DNA of 10,171 bases from an uncultured Planctomycetaceae bacterium (GCA_937860165.1 CALMBE010000039.1:1-10171); one strand, 5' to 3'; counted from the first letter of the stretch, positions 1-5,429 are shown. Made by a program: numbers and translations. Notes: generated from the letters alone by a model not told the origin.

Positions 1-216
1 AGCGGAGTACCGCTGTGGCCATGGCACCCTCATTTTTCGGCTTGAAAATGCATGAGATACCTCCGTCAGACCCGCGGACCTTCGTCATTCCCGCGCAGGC
101 GGGAATCTAGTGCCCTTGTCACCAAAGTCAACCCTTCGTGAAACACACTTGAAAAGACTGGATCCCCGCCTGCGCGGGGATGACGGGGTGAGGGCGCTCC
201 CGTCAGGCTAATGAAC
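1..216. other. Intergenic region with REP/MITE-like pair
   Basis: I see no convincing gene here. The main content is the pair of palindromic repeat units at 83-186. The first 14 bases form a small hairpin (AGCGG, 4-base loop, CCGCT), and they share the 10-mer GCGGAGTACC with the inverted repeat near 2794-2803, which may be chance or a repeat fragment cut by the window edge. A weak CATTTT/AAAATG pairing lies at 31-50. No tRNA or other RNA gene is recognisable. Confidence 0.6.
83..186. repeat. Inverted pair of REP/MITE-like palindromic units
   Basis: Two 28-base units at 83-110 and 158-185 are inverted relative to each other and agree at 25 of 28 positions. Each unit is itself a hairpin with an 8-bp stem and the loop CTGC (or its complement). 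One stem reads ATTCCCGC/GCGGGAAT and the other ATCCCCGC/GCGGGGAT, so two of the three differences compensate each other and keep the stem paired. The arrangement of two terminal hairpins around a 47-base centre resembles short non-autonomous elements with the GTCATTCCCGC signature seen in many bacterial genomes. No transposase is present in the window. The pair lies just downstream of the lipoprotein gene stop, so it may also form the 3' end structure of that transcript. Confidence 0.75.
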
Positions 217-1095
217 TCACGGGGCCGCGTCGGCTAGGATTTCGCTGGGGGGGATTTCCAGCAACCGAATCAGGATCAGTTTCTGATCGTGCGAACCCGG
301 CAATTGCGAACCGTGGAGGGCGTCTCCCAGGCTGCCCCGAGTATCGGGAATGCCGGAGAGCACCAGCAACTCGCCGGCGGAGAGCTCGATTTCGGACTTG
401 AGCTGGTCGAAGACTTGTCGTTCCCGCGAGGGGGTTACGACGAAGATTCCCTGGTCGCTCCCGGCATAGCGATTCTTCATCTCACCGAAATGCAACTCGG
501 GAACCAACTCGACTGCGATTTTTTGTCCCGGAACCGATTCCACTTGCATCGCATACACACCTTCGACCTCGGAGTAGCTGCGACCTTGGACTCCATTTTC
601 CGAGTTCACGAAGACATTCACCAACGATTGGGGTTCGGTGACTTTGATCGCCGCAGGTTCGCGGTGCTTGAGTTGCAAGACGCGGCGCGTGACACGCGGG
701 GCGGCAAGTTGTTCATCGACAAGGCGGGTATTGGAGTCCTCAGGCATCTCGCTTTGGAGATTCATCGACCGGGCCAGGGAGTCGGGCAGCGCACCGCTGA
801 TGATCCCCACGCGGATGCCATTGCTCACCAGGCGGTTGCGGAGTGCCAGATCGAGCCGCTGTTCGTCGACCGCTTGCCACAGATCTTCGTCGAACTGGGC
901 GTCGTCCTCGGGGACACGCACCTGAAAAATTTCGAGTGTGGTGCGATCGGGTCTCGATTTGACCGCCTGCAAGATGGATTGCGGAGTCGAGAGGGTTGCC
1001 GTGGAAAGCGCGACACCGCAACCAGCGGTCGCAACTACCCAGCCGATAAGCATTCCCAGAGCGTACCGAGATCGTGTTGGGATTGATTTCGACAT
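217..1095 (-). CDS. Predicted lipoprotein of unknown function, planctomycete-type
   Basis: This encodes 292 residues from the ATG at 1095. A TTG three codons upstream (1104) is possible but has no better ribosome site. The N-terminus is a type II signal peptide: Lys3, Arg8 and Arg10, a hydrophobic stretch at about 11-24, then TAGC with the lipidation cysteine at 26. Thr at -3 is a slightly unusual lipobox residue, so the anchor is probable rather than certain. The mature part is soluble. Its C-terminal third is beta-rich: VELVPELHFGE (about 195-205), AGELLVLSG (about 240-248) and KLILIRLLEI (about 272-281). This loosely recalls the closing strands of secretins, but the characteristic secretin signature is absent and the protein is far too short. 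From memory, similar orphan proteins occur in planctomycetes; I assign no function. The gene stands alone with its own promoter. Confidence 0.75.
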   Translation of the reverse strand: MSKSIPTRSRYALGMLIGWVVATAGCGVALSTATLSTPQSILQAVKSRPDRTTLEIFQVRVPEDDAQFDEDLWQAVDEQRLDLALRNRLVSNGIRVGIISGALPDSLARSMNLQSEMPEDSNTRLVDEQLAAPRVTRRVLQLKHREPAAIKVTEPQSLVNVFVNSENGVQGRSYSEVEGVYAMQVESVPGQKIAVELVPELHFGEMKNRYAGSDQGIFVVTPSRERQVFDQLKSEIELSAGELLVLSGIPDTRGSLGDALHGSQLPGSHDQKLILIRLLEIPPSEILADAAP

Positions 1096-1119
1096 GTTCG
1101 GCAACGCGTGGCGAGGAAG

Positions 1120-1142
1120 CGAAGCAGTCCAGAGCTGCTTCG
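1120..1142 (-). promoter_or_regulatory. Hairpin in the lipoprotein leader
   Basis: CGAAGCAG and CTGCTTCG form a perfect 8-bp stem around a 7-base loop. It falls about 10 bases after the predicted transcription start and 24 bases before the ATG of the lipoprotein gene, so it would be the 5' hairpin of that mRNA. No U tract follows it. A role in mRNA stability or as a protein site is inference only. Confidence 0.45.
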
Positions 1143-1158
1143 AGAAAATACGGCAGGA

Positions 1159-1187
1159 ACTTTACGATTCACGGTCGGAAGTGTCAA
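1159..1187 (-). promoter_or_regulatory. Sigma70-like promoter of the lipoprotein gene
   Basis: On the minus strand a perfect -35 hexamer TTGACA (1187-1182) is followed after exactly 17 bases by TAAAGT (1164-1159), which matches four of six positions of TATAAT. The predicted start would be near 1152, giving a leader of about 57 bases before the ATG at 1095. Consensus -35 and ideal spacing make this the best promoter match in the accessory half of the window. Confidence 0.6.
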
Positions 1188-1226
1188 CGTGATATGGGGG
1201 AATCGGGAAACGGGGGACGGTGCGAA

Positions 1227-1279
1227 CTGGATCCCCGCCCCTGCCTGCGCGAGGGGCAAGCTCTGCGCGGGGATGACGG
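1227..1279. repeat. REP unit interrupted by a short hairpin insert
   Basis: The two ends, CTGGATCCCCGCC and CTGCGCGGGGATGACGG, match the unit at 158-186. Here they are pushed apart by roughly 23-24 extra bases. The insert contains its own inverted pair GCCCCT/AGGGGC around GCCTGCGCG, which resembles part of the parent palindrome. It lies in the same orientation as the 158-186 copy, so the lipoprotein gene is bracketed by direct copies. Confidence 0.65.
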
Positions 1280-1308
1280 TGTTAGTTTGATGGCGGGATT
1301 CAAGCACT

Positions 1309-1342
1309 CCCCTGTCCTCCCCGCCCCCAGCATCCTGTCCCC
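1309..1342 (-). other. Possible G-quadruplex motif downstream of hepT
   Basis: On the minus strand four G runs of 4, 5, 4 and 4 bases are separated by loops of 10, 1 and 6 bases (C runs at 1309-1312, 1319-1322, 1324-1328 and 1339-1342 on the plus strand). It begins about 37 bases after the hepT stop and would be at the 3' end of that transcript. The 10-base loop makes the fold less certain. Confidence 0.35.
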
Positions 1343-1379
1343 TTGCTAGCACACCTTTTGGAGACAGCCCGCCAAAGTA

Positions 1380-1709
1380 TCACTCGTCGAGAAGCTCATT
1401 GACCCGCATCTTCAGGCCTGGGAGATGCTCGACAATGACTTGCCACACAGTCTCCAGTTTAACACCAAAATAGTGATGGATCAGCACGTCTCTCATGCCC
1501 GCAATCCGTTGCCAAGGAATATCCGCATTCATATCACGGAGTTCTGCTGACAATCCCTTGACCGCCTCGCCAATGACTTCGAGATTGCGAATCACTGCAT
1601 CCTGCACCATCGGCTCGCCCATGAATTGATCGCGACCGCTGGTCGTAAACCTATCGATACGCTCGATGGCATCACGAATATGCGCCAGATAGATGCGGTC
1701 TTCTTTCAC
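1380..1709 (-). CDS. hepT: HepT-like HEPN ribonuclease toxin
   Basis: This 109-residue protein is the toxin half of an MNT/HEPN module. HEPN toxins are all-helical, dimeric RNases whose active site is an RX4-6H motif. Here Arg73, four residues (DVLI) and His78 form it, followed by His79 and Tyr80, giving the RX4HXY form; in studied HepT proteins this tyrosine is the one adenylylated by the partner MntA. The RNLEVIGEA segment (41-49) is also typical of the family. The start is a GTG whose last bases overlap the antitoxin stop (GTGA), so the two are translationally coupled, with antitoxin first. Length is usual for the family and all key residues are present, so it looks intact. RNase activity is inferred from the family; the RNA target is unknown. 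Confidence 0.9.
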   Translation of the reverse strand: MKEDRIYLAHIRDAIERIDRFTTSGRDQFMGEPMVQDAVIRNLEVIGEAVKGLSAELRDMNADIPWQRIAGMRDVLIHHYFGVKLETVWQVIVEHLPGLKMRVNELLDE

Positions 1710-1990
1710 AGCGGAACGGCTTCGGAGAGAATTTGTTGCTCCAGATAGGGGCTGATTCCACCTTCTACCACTACATCCACGCTTCGACCTAAAAGCAATT
1801 CCAAGTCTTGTTTAAGCCCCACCTGGTCCAGCAAGGAACGGTCCGACGCCAAAGCCACAAGGATGTCGATATCACTATCCGCCGACTCCGTACCGCGAGC
1901 CGTCGAACCGAAGACGCGAACATTGCTGGCACCGTAATTCTCGGCGATGCGAAGAATCGATTCTCGCTTTTCGGTCAAGCATGAAGGCAT
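1706..1990 (-). CDS. mntA: MntA-like minimal nucleotidyltransferase antitoxin
   Basis: This 94-residue protein is a minimal nucleotidyltransferase. The GSX10DXD signature is complete: Gly28-Ser29, ten residues, Asp40 and Asp42. A third likely metal ligand is Asp72 in SVDVVV. In characterised pairs MntA transfers AMP from ATP to the tyrosine of the HepT RX4HXY motif and so disarms the RNase. The ATG at 1990 is chosen because a GGAG lies 8 bases upstream. An in-frame extension to 2056 would add 22 residues that do not resemble the family and would place the predicted promoter inside the gene. It overlaps hepT by 4 bases, the usual antitoxin-toxin order. No DNA-binding domain is visible, so autoregulation cannot be argued from sequence. 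Confidence 0.9.
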   Translation of the reverse strand: MPSCLTEKRESILRIAENYGASNVRVFGSTARGTESADSDIDILVALASDRSLLDQVGLKQDLELLLGRSVDVVVEGGISPYLEQQILSEAVPL

Positions 1991-1998
1991 GACATGAT

Positions 1999-2002
1999 CT
2001 CC
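1999..2002 (-). promoter_or_regulatory. Shine-Dalgarno of mntA
   Basis: GGAG on the minus strand with an 8-base spacer to the ATG at 1990. It decides the start in favour of the 94-residue form. Clear sites like this are the exception in this window. Confidence 0.6.
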
Positions 2003-2032
2003 AATTCGCTCACAATATCTAACCCGATAGCC

Positions 2033-2041
2033 AGTATAGCA
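2033..2041 (-). promoter_or_regulatory. Extended -10 promoter candidate for mntA-hepT
   Basis: The minus strand reads TGCTATACT, an extended -10 (TGN followed by five of six matches to TATAAT). No good -35 lies 16-18 bases upstream, as expected for an extended -10 type. The start would be near 2026, giving a leader of about 35 bases to the ATG at 1990. Confidence 0.4.
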
Positions 2042-2093
2042 CAATTGCGATTGCAACTAGCCCGTGTAAGGTCCAGACAATGGTTTTCATTCC

Positions 2094-2675
2094 TCACATC
2101 CGCACAAGTTTGGGTACTTTCCAGCGGCTGCCGAAGACCTTGCCATGTTCCGAGATGAGCTCCGCGAAGTCATGGGCCAGGAATTCATAAACGTGGCTCG
2201 GGGGATTCCGCGCGAGCCAGTCCTGTGCCAATTGGTTCATCTGGGAATCATACTTTTTTCGCGAGCTGCCATGGGCATAGCACCGCCCGGTGTGCCGACG
2301 CACATCGCCATTGAACTCGGGATGAATATGCCACAGTTCGTGGAACACGATCGAGAGCTTTTCTTCCAGCGAGACATTCTGGAAGCGGGGAAGATAGAAA
2401 CTTAGCATATAGAAACACTCGTGCCCCGCGGGGTCTACTAACCGGGGGGCAGCCCAGGTGATTCCGCGCGAGGTCGTATGCGTCGCACCTCCCTCGAACC
2501 GCAGCGGCATCAGCGAGGCGTACAACCCATGGGAAACTGCGCGGCGAGTCTGGCAGAGATTGAAGGCAATTCGTTCGACACGAATGTGATTGAATTCGGG
2601 CGAGCGTTGCGAGATATCGCTACACAATTGAGCCATGGCCGAGGTGAAGTTGAAGCTTCGGCCTGTTGGTTCCAT
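2094..2675 (-). CDS. Putative zinc metallopeptidase (HELWH)
   Basis: This 193-residue protein has one strong motif, HELWH at residues 112-116 inside the helix IVFHELWHIHPEF, the HExxH zinc-binding and catalytic signature of gluzincin-like and related metallopeptidases. His118, Asp124, His128 and His135 follow closely, and one of them may be the third zinc ligand. The segment just before (SFYLPRFQNVSLEEKLSIV) fits the strand-helix leading into such a site. There is no signal peptide or membrane segment, so it should be cytoplasmic. The layout recalls small uncharacterised or phage-associated metallopeptidases rather than SprT with its zinc ribbon; the substrate is unknown. The start at 2675 has no good ribosome site and Met14 is an alternative. 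It lies 103 bases upstream of mntA on the same strand, but a shared function is not indicated. Confidence 0.7.
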   Translation of the reverse strand: MEPTGRSFNFTSAMAQLCSDISQRSPEFNHIRVERIAFNLCQTRRAVSHGLYASLMPLRFEGGATHTTSRGITWAAPRLVDPAGHECFYMLSFYLPRFQNVSLEEKLSIVFHELWHIHPEFNGDVRRHTGRCYAHGSSRKKYDSQMNQLAQDWLARNPPSHVYEFLAHDFAELISEHGKVFGSRWKVPKLVRM

Positions 2676-2735
2676 GGCACTTGCCGATCCAAACGGAAGG
2701 GGAAGAGTGGCTGGTGGTTGGAGAATTCGTAGGTC

Positions 2736-2817
2736 GTAGGCCGGAACGAGGTACTCCGCAGTTCCGGCATGACCCGCCAGTGCTGCCGGAACTGCGGAGT
2801 ACCTTGTTCCGGCCTAC
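2736..2817. repeat. 34-bp inverted repeat (33/34) with 14-base loop
   Basis: The arms 2736-2769 and 2784-2817 are reverse complements at 33 of 34 positions; the single difference is G at 2748 against A at the matching place. Each arm joins two modules, GTAGGCCGGAAC and GGTACTCCGCAGTTCCGGCA, by one or two bases. The near identity suggests recent formation or ongoing correction. Transcribed from either side it would give a very stable hairpin and could end transcription from the ribosomal cluster, although no T tract follows. It looks like a dispersed intergenic repeat rather than an insertion-sequence remnant, as there is no coding content. Confidence 0.8.
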
Positions 2818-2838
2818 CAGCTTGTTCCGGCCTACCAG
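2803..2838. repeat. 18-bp perfect tandem duplication
   Basis: CTTGTTCCGGCCTACCAG occurs twice in succession (2803-2820 and 2821-2838) and a third copy starts with CTT. It overlaps the outer part of the right arm of the large inverted repeat, so the TTCCGGCCTAC module is present three times in the gap counting the left arm. Confidence 0.85.
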
Positions 2839-2844
2839 CTTAAT

Positions 2845-2865
2845 CGAATGCGAACGTCACATTCG
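2845..2865 (-). terminator. Hairpin after rplQ, weak terminator candidate
   Basis: The minus-strand RNA can form a 9-bp stem, CGAAUGUGA with UCGCAUUCG, including one G-U pair, around the loop CGU. It starts 11 bases after the rplQ stop, where an operon end is expected. The following bases are AUUAAGC, not a U tract, so intrinsic termination is uncertain; it may instead protect the 3' end. Confidence 0.35.
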
Positions 2866-2876
2866 TGAGTCCGTGA

Positions 2877-3479
2877 TTAAGCTTCGGCAGCGGCCGCTTC
2901 GGTCGGGGCATCGCTGGTATCTTCGAAAGCTGGTTTCTGGCTGCGTTGGACTACGCGGTCGCGGACGCCGACAAACTCCAAGATGGCTTGGACACCAGCA
3001 TCGCCCAGACGGGGCTGTGCCAAACGCACGATGCGGGTGTACCCACCGGGACGGTTGGCAAATCGCGGAGCAATTTCGCTGAACAGGATTCCGACGGCCT
3101 GCTTGTCACCCAGTAATTGGATGCAGCGTCGACGCGCGGCCACGGCGGGGGAGATGGCCTGAGCCCAGGCATTCCAGCGATCGCTGGTTCGCCACGCTTT
3201 CCACTCTTGGGTGCCCCGCTCGGCAGTCGTGCCCAACCCCGCGGCCTCTGCTTGAGCGCCGAGCGAACGCCGTGCAATCGTGATGCACTTCTCGATCAAG
3301 GGCCGCACTTCCTTCGCCTTGGAAATGGTGGTGATAATCCGACCCTTGACCTTGGGCTTGTTTTCGTCGAATTCCGCATCCCGTTCCGTGAGGAGCAAGG
3401 CCGAGGCTAGGCTCCGCAAAAGGGCTCGTTGGTGTTTGGGATTGCGGCCGAGCTTTCGGCCTTTGTTACGATGTCTCAT
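2877..3479 (-). CDS. rplQ: Large-subunit ribosomal protein bL17, with insertions
   Basis: bL17 is a 50S protein near the exit region of the large subunit. The start MRHRNKGRKLGRN and the core PRFANRPGGYTRI (138-150) are diagnostic. At 200 residues it is much longer than the about 127 of the E. coli protein. Compared from memory with that protein, one insertion of about 13 residues (DAEFDENKPKVKG, 34-46) and a second of roughly 35-40 (about 74-112, rich in Ala, Trp and charged residues) interrupt the fold, and the C-terminus ends in an acidic Ala/Glu tail. The second insertion lies before the ARRRCIQLL helix. The reading frame is continuous and conserved parts lie on both sides, so this is real extension and not a frame error. 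It closes the alpha cluster, 91 bases after rpoA, without a strong ribosome site. Confidence 0.96.
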   Translation of the reverse strand: MRHRNKGRKLGRNPKHQRALLRSLASALLLTERDAEFDENKPKVKGRIITTISKAKEVRPLIEKCITIARRSLGAQAEAAGLGTTAERGTQEWKAWRTSDRWNAWAQAISPAVAARRRCIQLLGDKQAVGILFSEIAPRFANRPGGYTRIVRLAQPRLGDAGVQAILEFVGVRDRVVQRSQKPAFEDTSDAPTEAAAAEA

Positions 3480-3534
3480 GGCTGGACTGCCTTAAATCTT
3501 AGATCAGACTTCTAATTTCAAAAAATTCAAGCTC

Positions 3535-3548
3535 GGGGCACCAACCCC
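3535..3548 (-). terminator. Weak attenuator-like hairpin between rpoA and rplQ
   Basis: In the minus strand GGGG and CCCC pair around TTGGTG, and a run of six T (3525-3520) begins 9 bases later. The stem is only 4 bp, perhaps 5 with a wobble, and the T run is too far for a standard intrinsic terminator. It could at most cause pausing between rpoA and rplQ. Confidence 0.2.
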
Positions 3549-3570
3549 TGCGATTACGAACACTTGTGGG

Positions 3571-4566
3571 TTACGCGCCCGCATGCACGGGGATCCGCAT
3601 TCCCAGATGCAAACCCAAATCGCGTAACTTTTGGCGAACCTCGGCCAAAGTGGTTTCACCGAAATTGCGGACTTCCAATAACTGGTCTTCCGACCGAGTG
3701 ACCAAGTCGCGCACAAACATAATGTGCTCGGCTTCGAGACAGTTGCTGGCTCGGACCGAGAGATTCAATTCCGAAATGCTCATCCCGAGCTTGGATTCCA
3801 AGATGGAATCCATTCCCAAGGAATGGCTGCCGCCCCGCGAAGGGGAGTGAACCTGCGGACCCAACTCGGTGTACTGCACAAAGGGAGTCAGGTGCTTGCG
3901 GAGGATCTTGGCAGCTTCGATCATCGCCATTTCCGGGTTCAACGAACCGTCGGTCTGGACTTCGAGGATCAGCTTATCGTAGTTGGTCTTTTGACCGACG
4001 CGGGTTTCCTCGATCGAGTAACGCACACGGGTCACGGGGCTGAAAATGGCGTCCAGGGGAATGATGCCGATCTCTTGGATATTGGCACCATGTTCCGTGG
4101 CGGGCACATAGCCACGACCATTCTCCACGACCATTTCAACGACGAAGGGAACATCGCTGGTGAGATTCGCGATCAACAAATCCTTGTTAATTACTTCGAC
4201 CGATTCATCGGTTTCAATATCGGCGGCGGTTACTGGGCCAGCCGTGTTGCGTTCGACGCGCAAGACTTTGGTCGAATCGCTGTGATTCTTAACTACCAAG
4301 GCTTTGATGTTCAACACGATGTCGGTAACGTCTTCCAAGACGCCGGGGATCGTGGTGAACTCGTGCTGTGCGTTGTGGACCTTGATCTGAGTGACGGCAC
4401 TCCCCTCGAGGCTGGAGAGCAACACGCGCCGCAGGCCGTTGCCCACGGTGGTACCAAAACCGCGCTCGAACGGCTCGGCGATAAATTTGCCATAAGTAGA
4501 AGACAGCGATTCAGCTTCGCAAGTGACCTTGCTGGGCAATTCAAGTCCACGCCAACGGATATGCAT
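3571..4566 (-). CDS. rpoA: RNA polymerase alpha subunit
   Basis: The alpha dimer starts assembly of RNA polymerase and its C-terminal domain touches upstream promoter DNA and activators. The 331 residues match the usual length. The N-terminal domain shows [22 protein letters not shown] (32-53), the dimer and beta-contact region. A linker near 240-255 leads to the C-terminal domain with [13 protein letters not shown] (270-282) and [11 protein letters not shown] (300-310). Relative to E. coli numbering, Arg265 (here 272), Asn268 (275), Gly296 (303) and Glu302 (309) are kept, but Lys271 is Glu278, Lys298 is Thr305 and Ser299 is Thr306, which changes the DNA-contact surface. The ATG at 4566 is fixed by GGAGGT five bases upstream. 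The gene is intact and lies between rpsD and rplQ as usual. Confidence 0.97.
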   Translation of the reverse strand: MHIRWRGLELPSKVTCEAESLSSTYGKFIAEPFERGFGTTVGNGLRRVLLSSLEGSAVTQIKVHNAQHEFTTIPGVLEDVTDIVLNIKALVVKNHSDSTKVLRVERNTAGPVTAADIETDESVEVINKDLLIANLTSDVPFVVEMVVENGRGYVPATEHGANIQEIGIIPLDAIFSPVTRVRYSIEETRVGQKTNYDKLILEVQTDGSLNPEMAMIEAAKILRKHLTPFVQYTELGPQVHSPSRGGSHSLGMDSILESKLGMSISELNLSVRASNCLEAEHIMFVRDLVTRSEDQLLEVRNFGETTLAEVRQKLRDLGLHLGMRIPVHAGA

Positions 4567-4571
4567 CGGAT

Positions 4572-4577
4572 ACCTCC
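4572..4577 (-). promoter_or_regulatory. Strong Shine-Dalgarno of rpoA
   Basis: GGAGGT on the minus strand, 5 bases before the ATG at 4566. It is the only full-consensus ribosome site in the cluster and stands out against neighbours with weak or no sites. Confidence 0.75.
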
Positions 4578-4731
4578 ACCCTATGAAGTAGGAGACTCAG
4601 GAATCTAAACTCAATGGGACCTTAAATAACGGGTGCCATTTTTCCAGTCGTGGTTTGAGCGAATTTGTGCTAGCGATCTTCTCACGACGATTGGATTAGG
4701 AATGCGAGCGGATCGCGCTTGCGAACAGTGC

Positions 4732-5358
4732 TTAACGCGAGCACAATTCGACAATCAACTGGGTTTGTACGGGCAAGGAAACGTCTTCGGAACTCGGCAA
4801 CCGGCTCACAACTCCCTCGGGAATGTCTCCGCCCGCAACCGAAAGAAAATCGGGTACGTCCCGGAAATGCTCCGCCAAGTTCCCGCGGACCAAGTCGAGA
4901 CTCTTGCTGCGATTCTTCACCCGGATCACATCGCCCACGTTCACCATGTAGCTAGGAATATCGCAGCGTCGTCCGTTGATAGTCACATGACCATGATTCA
5001 CTATTTGGCGGGCAGCACTCCGGCTGGGGGCAAAACCCATGCGATGCACGATGTTGTCCAGGCGACGTTCGAGGAAGGCCATCAGGGCATCGCCGGTGTT
5101 GCCCTTGCTGTGTTCGGCTTTAGCAAAATAAGTGCGAAACTGGCGCTCTAAGACGCCATAGTAATGCTTGACCTTTTGCTTTTCGCGCAAATGGACCCCG
5201 TAGTCGGTCAATTTCCCGCGTCGGTTTTGCTGCTGGCCCGGGGGAGTGTCACGCCGCTCGATGCCACACTTGGGAGTATCGCAGCGCGTTCCCTTGAGAA
5301 ATAATTTCATGCCGTCGCGACGACACAAACGACAAACTGGTCCGGTATATCTTGCCAT
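4732..5358 (-). CDS. rpsD: Small-subunit ribosomal protein uS4, zinc-binding form
   Basis: uS4 is a primary 16S rRNA binder that nucleates the 30S body. The start MARYTGPVCRLCRRDGMKLF is typical. Cys9, Cys12, Cys26 and Cys31 form the CX2CX13CX4C zinc site of the C+ type, unlike the zinc-free E. coli protein. The S4 RNA-binding domain is recognisable at RRLDNIVHRMGFAPSR and VNHGHVTINGRRCDIPSY (about 101-155). The C-terminus ends LIVELCSR in place of the common LIVEYYSR. At 208 residues it has normal length. In several bacteria S4 represses its own operon, but I see no recognisable S4 leader site here. No Shine-Dalgarno precedes the ATG. It follows rpsK by 71 bases and precedes rpoA by 165. Confidence 0.97.
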   Translation of the reverse strand: MARYTGPVCRLCRRDGMKLFLKGTRCDTPKCGIERRDTPPGQQQNRRGKLTDYGVHLREKQKVKHYYGVLERQFRTYFAKAEHSKGNTGDALMAFLERRLDNIVHRMGFAPSRSAARQIVNHGHVTINGRRCDIPSYMVNVGDVIRVKNRSKSLDLVRGNLAEHFRDVPDFLSVAGGDIPEGVVSRLPSSEDVSLPVQTQLIVELCSR

Positions 5359-5411
5359 CGTATTTTTCTATTTCTAACTCACTGATTCAATGTATCTGGG
5401 AAACGAAGCAT

Positions 5412-5429
5412 TTCGGTACAACAACCGAA
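5412..5429 (-). other. Hairpin directly after the rpsK stop
   Basis: TTCGGT and ACCGAA form a perfect 6-bp stem around the loop TGTTGT, starting on the base after the rpsK TAG. No T tract follows, so it is not a standard terminator. It may be an mRNA processing or stability element between rpsK and rpsD. Confidence 0.35.

Larger units (their letters stand above)
1096..1379. other. Intergenic region between hepT and the lipoprotein gene
   Basis: No gene is supported here. The stretch holds the lipoprotein promoter and leader hairpin, an interrupted REP unit (1227-1279) and a block of C-runs (1309-1342). A 7-base inverted pair TGGCGGG/CCCGCCA at 1291-1297 and 1368-1374 brackets the C-rich block. 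The open frame that crosses the repeat on the minus strand gives a VIPAQS-type peptide typical of translated REP sequence and should not be annotated as a protein. Confidence 0.55.
2676..2876. other. Repeat-rich gap after rplQ
   Basis: This gap separates the ribosomal cluster from the accessory genes. It holds a hairpin 11 bases after rplQ, a large inverted repeat and an 18-bp tandem duplication. No promoter that I trust is visible upstream of the metallopeptidase gene. Confidence 0.6.

Noticed and set aside
289..1086. 265-codon open frame on the plus strand opposite the lipoprotein gene
   Set aside because: The minus-strand frame has a signal peptide, lipobox and a consensus promoter; the plus-strand product shows no recognisable domain.
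1096..1104. TTG at 1104 as start of the lipoprotein gene
   Set aside because: It adds three residues and has no ribosome site; the ATG at 1095 is more likely.
1035..1352. 105-codon minus-strand frame containing VIPAQSLPLAQAGAGIQ
   Set aside because: This peptide is what the REP unit reads in one frame; the rest overlaps the lipoprotein promoter and gene in another frame.
2736..2838. Insertion-sequence or transposon end
   Set aside because: There is no transposase, no second end and no visible target duplication; the repeat stands alone in a short gap.
3724..4608. 294-codon open frame on the plus strand opposite rpoA
   Set aside because: It mirrors rpoA, which is unmistakable; no domain is seen in the antisense product.
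4567..4731. Small gene or S4-type regulatory pseudoknot in the 165-base rpsD-rpoA gap
   Set aside because: I found no open frame with a ribosome site and no convincing paired structure on the transcribed strand; only the rpoA Shine-Dalgarno is clear.
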